From: an uncultured Clostridia bacterium
Lineage (GTDB): Bacteria > Bacillota > Clostridia > Oscillospirales > Ruminococcaceae
Length of the DNA stretch: 7,459 bases
NCBI GenBank assembly: GCA_947302065.1
Contig: CAMYUO010000087.1
Span: 1 to 7,459, forward strand
Direction: 5' to 3'
Under the pieces are notes generated by a model. It was not told the DNA's origin. It searched no databases and saw only the letters and a list, made by a program, of their open reading frames with translations. Below are positions 4,601-7,459 of this stretch, one piece after another (position 1 is the first letter of the stretch; each line of letters opens with the position of its first letter). A program made the translations under genes and the position numbers.

Positions 4601-7061
4601 CCAGAGTATCCTCTGTGGTGTAATATACATAAATGCTGTCAGCATTATCCTCATTAACATACGAATTCATGTTTGCGGGAACTGCCTCACCAAATGTCGT
4701 CAGAGCCTTTGTGCCTGCGGGAACAGTGCTGTTATTGTACTGCACCTTAAAGCACTCGCCGTTGCTGTCAAGCATAAGAGGGCTTCCTGCCGCAGGATCA
4801 TGGGTATAGTAAAGTGCGTTCCAGCGGGGACGCTCATCAGGCTTGTAGCTGTAAGGGATATAAATACCAAACACAACAAGGGTATAGACATTCAGATAAC
4901 TGAAAGGATCAGTTGTCCATTCAAATCTGCCGGCAGGTTTGCCCATACCTGCACTGACATCACCCGGCTGCCCGTTGCTGCCCTTGACAACACTGTAAAG
5001 ACAGGATTGATTATTATTAGTATCAACAACGAAAGCCGGAACTTCTACATAATCCACAGCATCCTTTTCGAGATAATCGATCAGTTTATCGGCCACTGTA
5101 ATGATGACAAGCAGTGCTACCGTCACAATGCCCAGCACCATAGCCGAGGTCAGCAGGATAAGTCCTGTATAACCCAGCACCGAAGCTAACGCACCGCCGC
5201 TTGCTGCATACGCAAGACACGCCGCAGGAGTAAAGCTGCCGACGATAGTATGTGTTGAGATCATAACTCCGATCGAGATTATGGCATTAACTCCGCCGAG
5301 TATCTCAGATGCAAAAGTGAGCTTGCTATAGATCGATGAGAGCCAGGTCTGCACGCCGTAAGGCTTTTTGACGTCATCATTGATCCTGCCTGTAGCCTGT
5401 TCGATGATAAATTTATTGGTTTCGGCGATATTGCTCTTAAAAATGCTCTTGTCAATGCCTTCCCATACAGATATGCTGTTAGCATTGCTGCCTTTGTTCT
5501 CATGGATCGTTTCTAATATAGAATCAGCATATTTATCAAACTCTTTGAGCAGATTGTCATTGTTGTAAAGATAAGAAACGAGCATCTCAACGCCATTATA
5601 CTGTACCATCTGTACCTGACCGTGAGTCATGGCAGCTGCAAGAGGATAAAGACAATACTTATCCTCTGCCGTGGCGTAATCCCTGCTTCCCAGATCGACG
5701 ATATACTCAGCAAGATTCATGTTCTCATCATACTTGAACGTTGCCAGCATATCATAAATGCCGAGATAATAGTCGTCAGCCTTTTCCTTTTCGACACCGT
5801 ATTTAGCAGTTCTTTCGATAAGCTTGTCAGGCATCTTTGCAGGTTCTTCTGTTCCGAGATCGACATCTGTTGCCTTACCGTTTACGCTTGCCCTTGCAAG
5901 TGCGTTCTGGTAATTTGCAGCAAACGATCTCAGAGGCTTGACCAGAGCGTCAGCAGCGCTTGCATAAGCCTTGATATCGCTGTCGTCGATCTTTGACTCC
6001 TCAAACTTACTTGCAACGCCCGTCTTGCTCACACGGTCAGCCCATGTGCCGTAATTCGGGTCACAGCTGATAACGACTTTTTCTTCTCTGACGCTTGCAG
6101 GTTCAGATGTACTGCTGTCAGCTGCGGGACTCTTTTCCGCTGCCGAACTGCTGTCCGTTACAGAACTTGTGTCAGCTGCAGAACTTGTATCAGTCGCAGA
6201 GCTTGTGTCAGCCGTCGAACTTGTATCAGCCGAAGATTTGTTTTCCACTGCAGAGCTTGTATCAGCTGCAGAACTGCTGATCTCGGGAAGATCAAGCTTC
6301 GGTAATGGTTCAGCAGGCTGCACCTCATTTTTGAATTCGCCCTTGCTGAACTTGGTATCGGGATTATAATCAGCAACTGCAGGAGTCATTGCACCAAATA
6401 TCGTGTTTACCAGCGCAACGTTTGTGTGCTGCAGCAGATAGCTCAGATCATCAACAGTGCATTTGTCTGAAAGGATATAGTCGCCCAATCCCATTTTCTT
6501 CTCGTCATAGTTGTAGAAATTCAAAAGCCTCAGAGCCATCTTAGCCGCAGGGCTCCCCTTTTCATAGTTCGCCTTGAACTCTCCCTTGAGTCCGATTATC
6601 GTCTTTGCCATAACAACGAACTTGCCTTTGTTAGCCTTGAGATAGTCCTCATAGCTGTTTGAATCGTAACCAAGACCCATCTGCAGCATAGAGATATCTG
6701 TTATCGCAAGATTACGGTCAAGCGTAGTCTTGTAGCCAAGCACCACGGCACTGCCCATTTTTCCGTAGATTGCCTCAAGCACCTTTGTGGTGTGGTTTTT
6801 CACCGAGCTCGACTGGTTCTCGTAAGCAGACTTGTTCAGATCCTTTTCCAGAGGTATATAACCGTCTTTTTTGCAATTGGAAACAGCATCATTCAGATCA
6901 TAGCCGTAAAACAGCTTGACCTCGGAAATATAGACTGGCTCCTCTGCTGCCACAGATGTCGGGTGCGCATCGGAGGATACAAATACAAAAGCGATCACAA
7001 CAGCCATTATCACTGCAAATACCCTTGCAGGCAGCCGCCGCATATTTACGCTGAAAATCAT
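1692..7061 (-). CDS. Very large exported multi-module repeat protein with central hydrophobic core, function unknown
   Basis: The product is 1789 residues. The start at 7061 has AAAGGAGG (7069-7076) 7 bases before it. An alternative Met7 has no comparable site. Residues 1-40 form a signal peptide: Arg at 8, 9 and 13, a hydrophobic core at 14-28, and likely cleavage after AHPTSVAA. Module 1 spans about 43-127, a helical stretch about 135-225, and a Ser/Ala/Thr/Asp linker of nine hexads 266-319. A mostly helical region runs 340-580, with hydrophobic segments at 586-656. From about 670 to the end it is rich in Tyr, Gly and beta strands, with repeated modules carrying motifs such as YTYLGYTTQ and AVTDI (residues 875-893). 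No catalytic motif, LPXTG anchor or dockerin is visible. The module pattern recalls MABP-like beta-prism domains of membrane-binding and some bacterial pore-forming proteins. That similarity is recalled and not tested. Likely roles are surface adhesion or membrane insertion, but function is unknown. It has its own promoter and terminator. Confidence 0.93.
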   Translation of the reverse strand: MIFSVNMRRLPARVFAVIMAVVIAFVFVSSDAHPTSVAAEEPVYISEVKLFYGYDLNDAVSNCKKDGYIPLEKDLNKSAYENQSSSVKNHTTKVLEAIYGKMGSAVVLGYKTTLDRNLAITDISMLQMGLGYDSNSYEDYLKANKGKFVVMAKTIIGLKGEFKANYEKGSPAAKMALRLLNFYNYDEKKMGLGDYILSDKCTVDDLSYLLQHTNVALVNTIFGAMTPAVADYNPDTKFSKGEFKNEVQPAEPLPKLDLPEISSSAADTSSAVENKSSADTSSTADTSSATDTSSAADTSSVTDSSSAAEKSPAADSSTSEPASVREEKVVISCDPNYGTWADRVSKTGVASKFEESKIDDSDIKAYASAADALVKPLRSFAANYQNALARASVNGKATDVDLGTEEPAKMPDKLIERTAKYGVEKEKADDYYLGIYDMLATFKYDENMNLAEYIVDLGSRDYATAEDKYCLYPLAAAMTHGQVQMVQYNGVEMLVSYLYNNDNLLKEFDKYADSILETIHENKGSNANSISVWEGIDKSIFKSNIAETNKFIIEQATGRINDDVKKPYGVQTWLSSIYSKLTFASEILGGVNAIISIGVMISTHTIVGSFTPAACLAYAASGGALASVLGYTGLILLTSAMVLGIVTVALLVIITVADKLIDYLEKDAVDYVEVPAFVVDTNNNQSCLYSVVKGSNGQPGDVSAGMGKPAGRFEWTTDPFSYLNVYTLVVFGIYIPYSYKPDERPRWNALYYTHDPAAGSPLMLDSNGECFKVQYNNSTVPAGTKALTTFGEAVPANMNSYVNEDNADSIYVYYTTEDTLAKINNPTQNTTSEQEYINSITLCCAESETEAKTTLKRAGCNVIDKNLSPGREKNYTYLGYTTQLVEKDAVTDIRMGLKTSASDAKIFYGIGSYANSGSNKRGDSLYYSCFTQMGDALTTDFQIVNDVKDAKEGYEPITSFGGLPYNFNQPPDFEISAPGKWSRGADVFAHDLDYIKEKVGKPVYVFFKPSKTYSKQSIEKQGGTAQEYVSGMEIFECVPHVTSASKVDKSSTWDMKTYTDYVYDYAKTIGADVKNISLLSGIKYERGYEDILNGNGALGEPRTYMLITKTYNPKRALYDIRSYTSSPDASGIPCYLGGMQSGGYAAAGVMLATAAREENFYIHSYLGYTATHDYLNFMVGMYPKNFDNDNSGLKMLPEDFEKQNYWKDAPYSKVYQNYKDQVTREYTYLRCKNIYLQGAIDNKNPLTPADIAFTNKPLDKNDGKVETLAGSTADNTEEFFSIQDFRTPNATGDHDIGFRGADPDGKFTQQYIYLRRKPKEKQYISSVVVGSFDAKEIAGKDASSSTVDAYSKIAPDRCVQILLDSCTDEILPYNLCSINAANRACIESFTDTMMSEKELQKNIYDQVVKTGYKHYTTRVNRYTEVKVNDTEDELKRCMKLDWQFNENTYKNQHSYAYLGVSRTDNASEAVTGLLRMKATAGKAPDTKVYVGGNEYSLCGGKISDKFLGDYYLYQSYNSGAGAPLTAVDFGIVPYTNNAATALYAEKSGISTSDSAPALGCGYSSNYIYGYYNDVSEYIDAVYIGTGDSVFDACSDLLAAGAKKAILYDVRHNAKSDVDGKYTFIGYSTSKSIKHKTPKGVRDIIFVKYGKETAPPTTIIGGREYVAARNGSDVPEAINKADGTYIYYFASEDETSIPMINKLGISERDRVPDQNETWENVLTSDNNRYNLNEGLFSFKSNTKFLTDSRAYLFCRRQSNPDNYIKPGAAIVGGHCESSIAYGDLYIEPAS
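2118..2336 (-). repeat. Repeat module near the C-terminus of the large protein
   Basis: Residues 1576-1648. It opens YIDAVYIGTGDSVFDACSDL, then LLAAGAKKAILYDV, and then YTFIGYSTS followed by GVRDIIFVKYG. The order of elements (Y-I-x-x-V opening, helix with a small-residue end, G-Y-x-T strand, D-I strand) matches the modules at residues 43-127 and 836-897. A trailing half-module (residues 1656-1692) with IGGREYVAA and YIYYFASED echoes FGEAVPANM and YVYYTTED at 790-817. Confidence 0.7.
4371..4562 (-). repeat. Repeat module in the middle of the large protein
   Basis: Residues 834-897. It contains YINSITLCCAESETEAKTTL, then RAGCNVIDKNLSPG, then YTYLGYTTQLVEKDAVTDI. This is the clearest copy of the consensus: an opening strand, a helix, G-C/Y-x-x-I/V with a D-x-N-L or D-L-N turn, then Y-L-G-Y-x-T-T and A-V-T-D-I. 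Compare GYIPLEKDLNK and VVLGYKTTLDRNLAITDI of the first module. Confidence 0.75.
5094..5306 (-). other. Hydrophobic core of the large protein, two or three membrane-length segments
   Basis: Residues 586-656. The stretch has three apolar parts: ILGGVNAIISIGVMI (587-601), a Gly/Ala-rich part about 606-630 (AACLAYAASGGALASVLGY lies here), and GLILLTSAMVLGIVTVALLV (633-652). It is followed by ADKLIDYLEKDAVDY, a charged helix. The region lies far from the signal peptide, between the helical and beta-repeat parts. It could anchor the protein in the membrane as a helical hairpin, or be the inserting part of a helical pore former. Confidence 0.75.
6105..6266 (-). repeat. 18-bp tandem repeat tract coding for a Ser-rich hexad linker
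   Basis: Residues 266-319 are nine hexads of the form A-D-T-S-S-A (ADTSSA, ADTSST, TDTSSA, AADTSS phase) with degenerate first and last units. At DNA level this is an imperfect 18-bp tandem repeat alternating GAACTTGTATCAG-type and GAGCTTGTGTCAG-type units on the plus strand. Flexible Ser/Thr/Ala/Asp linkers of this kind join domains in exported proteins of Ruminococcus-like bacteria. The tract may vary in length between strains. Confidence 0.88.
6681..6935 (-). repeat. First repeat module of the large protein, directly after the signal peptide
   Basis: Residues 43-127. It has VYISEVKLFYGYDLNDAVSN, then KKDGYIPLEKDLNK, a roughly 27-residue Ser/Asn/Lys insertion, then VVLGYKTTLDRNLAITDI. It carries every element of the consensus and is separated from the other copies by the linker, the helical part and the hydrophobic core. 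Confidence 0.72.
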
Positions 7062-7068
7062 AGGATCT

Positions 7069-7076
7069 CCTCCTTT
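7069..7076 (-). promoter_or_regulatory. Ribosome binding site of the large protein gene
   Basis: AAAGGAGG on the minus strand, 7 bases before the ATG at 7061. This near-perfect anti-Shine-Dalgarno match decides the start in favour of Met1 over Met7. Confidence 0.88.
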
Positions 7077-7157
7077 ACATCAGAATTCATAAAACTAAAT
7101 CACATAACCACATTTTCGAGAAATATTTTTAGCCAAAAGATCTTAATAGTTTATTCA

Positions 7158-7186
7158 ATTATACTGCAAAAAGCGTGTTTTGTCAA
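7158..7186 (-). promoter_or_regulatory. Consensus vegetative promoter of the large protein gene
   Basis: On the minus strand TTGACA (7181-7186) and TATAAT (7158-7163) are 17 bases apart, a perfect housekeeping-sigma promoter. The start would be near 7151, leaving an untranslated leader of about 90 bases before the ATG. I see no riboswitch or convincing attenuator in that AT-rich leader. Confidence 0.85.
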
Positions 7187-7225
7187 CATAAACGACCCGC
7201 ATTTTCACGATATAAAGACGTTTTC

Positions 7226-7239
7226 GGACATACCTGTCC
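7226..7239. promoter_or_regulatory. Inverted repeat GGACA-N4-TGTCC, possible operator
   Basis: Two perfect 5-bp arms (7226-7230 and 7235-7239) are separated by TACC. The site lies about 40 bp upstream of the -35 box of the main promoter and just downstream of the possible distal -10 box (7252-7257). That position suits an activator of the main promoter or a repressor of the distal one. The arms are short, so chance is possible. Confidence 0.35.
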
Positions 7240-7251
7240 TCTTTTGATATT

Positions 7252-7280
7252 ATTATAACAGACAAACTGCAACAAAACAA
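7252..7280 (-). promoter_or_regulatory. Possible second, distal promoter of the large protein gene
   Basis: TATAAT (7252-7257, minus strand) has TTGTTT (7275-7280) 17 bases upstream, a weaker -35 box. It would fire about 95 bp upstream of the main promoter. The DNA is AT-rich, so a chance -10 match cannot be excluded. Confidence 0.4.
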
Positions 7281-7317
7281 CAACACACCTGTGCAAACCC
7301 TGTATTTTTATCATAAC

Positions 7318-7348
7318 AAAAAAACAGGACAGCGTGGTGCTGCCCTGT
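7318..7348 (-). terminator. Intrinsic terminator of the gene at the right edge
   Basis: On the minus strand ACAGGGCAGC pairs with GCTGTCCTGT over 10 bp (one G-T wobble) around the 5-base loop ACCAC, followed by a run of T opposite the A-run at 7318-7324. It lies 7 bases after the stop codon at 7356-7358 and insulates the large gene from upstream transcription. Confidence 0.85.
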
Positions 7349-7355
7349 CGGGTAA

Positions 7356-7459
7356 TTATGGTTTTGTCATTGGCGTTTCTTCTTCACCAAGGGTACTCGC
7401 AGTGATGATATCCGCTGTTGTAAACGTGATTATCTCCATTTCGGGAGACTCATATTGTT
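7356..7459 (-). CDS. C-terminal end of a short acidic peptide gene, hypothetical (partial)
   Basis: The last 33 residues of a minus-strand frame that runs off the right edge are YESPEMEIITFTTADIITAS preceded by Gln and followed by TLGEEETPMTKP. The frame ends at TAA 7356-7358 and is followed at once by a good terminator, which supports it as a real gene. The pattern Y-E-x-P-E-M-E-I-[IV]-x-F-x-x-x-D-I-I-T-x-S recalls short (about 40-60 residue) acidic conserved hypothetical peptides that are frequent in Clostridia and of unknown function. The start and ribosome site lie outside the window. A precursor-peptide role is conceivable, but nothing here shows a modifying enzyme. Confidence 0.68.
   Translation of the reverse strand, partial: QYESPEMEIITFTTADIITASTLGEEETPMTKP

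Noticed and set aside
4800..5189. Plus-strand 129-residue frame inside the large gene
   Set aside because: It lies wholly antisense to a well-supported coding region, and no ribosome site or recognisable protein sequence was seen. The other plus-strand frames between 1692 and 7061 were treated the same way.
6105..6266. CRISPR array
   Set aside because: The 18-bp periodicity has no spacers and follows the reading frame as a Ser-rich hexad linker.
7062..7150. Riboswitch or attenuator in the 90-base leader of the large gene
   Set aside because: The leader is AT-rich with no conserved aptamer motif that I can recognise and no stable hairpin with a T-run.

Overview
The window looks like chromosomal DNA of a gut-type Clostridia bacterium, most plausibly a Ruminococcus-like member of the Oscillospiraceae. 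The grounds are textbook Gram-positive signals (AGGAGG-type ribosome sites, TTGACA-N17-TATAAT promoters), a moderately low GC content, a very large secreted protein with a Ser/Ala/Asp/Thr hexapeptide linker, and a short acidic peptide of a kind I associate with these organisms. This placement is inference. Apart from a recombinase remnant, every convincing gene is on the minus strand.

Layout from left to right. Bases 50-456 hold the 3' end of a large serine recombinase of a mobile element, broken by a frameshift and richer in GC than the rest. Next comes an imperfect hairpin (468-515), a minus-strand gene (523-1251), and a second copy of the same hairpin sequence (1346-1382). The gene encodes a fusion of a DUF134-type helix-turn-helix domain to a NifX/NifB-type metal-cluster-binding domain with a His/Cys-rich tail. 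Its promoter has a perfect consensus and is straddled by two copies of the palindrome GACATATGTC, a likely operator pair. A second good ribosome site lies inside the gene, exactly in front of the NifX-like domain. A short minus-strand reading frame of uncertain status ends at 1385, just upstream of the second hairpin.

Most of the window (1692-7061, minus strand) is one gene for a 1789-residue exported protein. It has its own consensus promoter, a strong ribosome site, a signal peptide and an intrinsic terminator, so it is probably monocistronic. Its order is: signal peptide; a repeat module; a helical stretch; a Ser-rich linker of nine hexads; a mostly helical region; a strongly hydrophobic core of two or three membrane-length segments; then about 1100 residues of beta-rich repeat modules. 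The modules share the pattern Y-[IV]-x-x-[VI] ... G-[YC]-x-x-[IV] ... DLN-like ... Y-x-Y-L-G-Y-x-T-T ... A-[IV]-T-D-[IL]. This recalls MABP-like beta-prism domains, but that is from memory and unverified. The protein is the best candidate for an undescribed system: a multi-module surface or membrane-inserting protein, perhaps pore-forming or adhesive.

At the right edge, separated by an intrinsic terminator, is the 3' end of another minus-strand gene encoding a short acidic peptide. The genes do not form one operon: promoters or terminators separate each of the main units.
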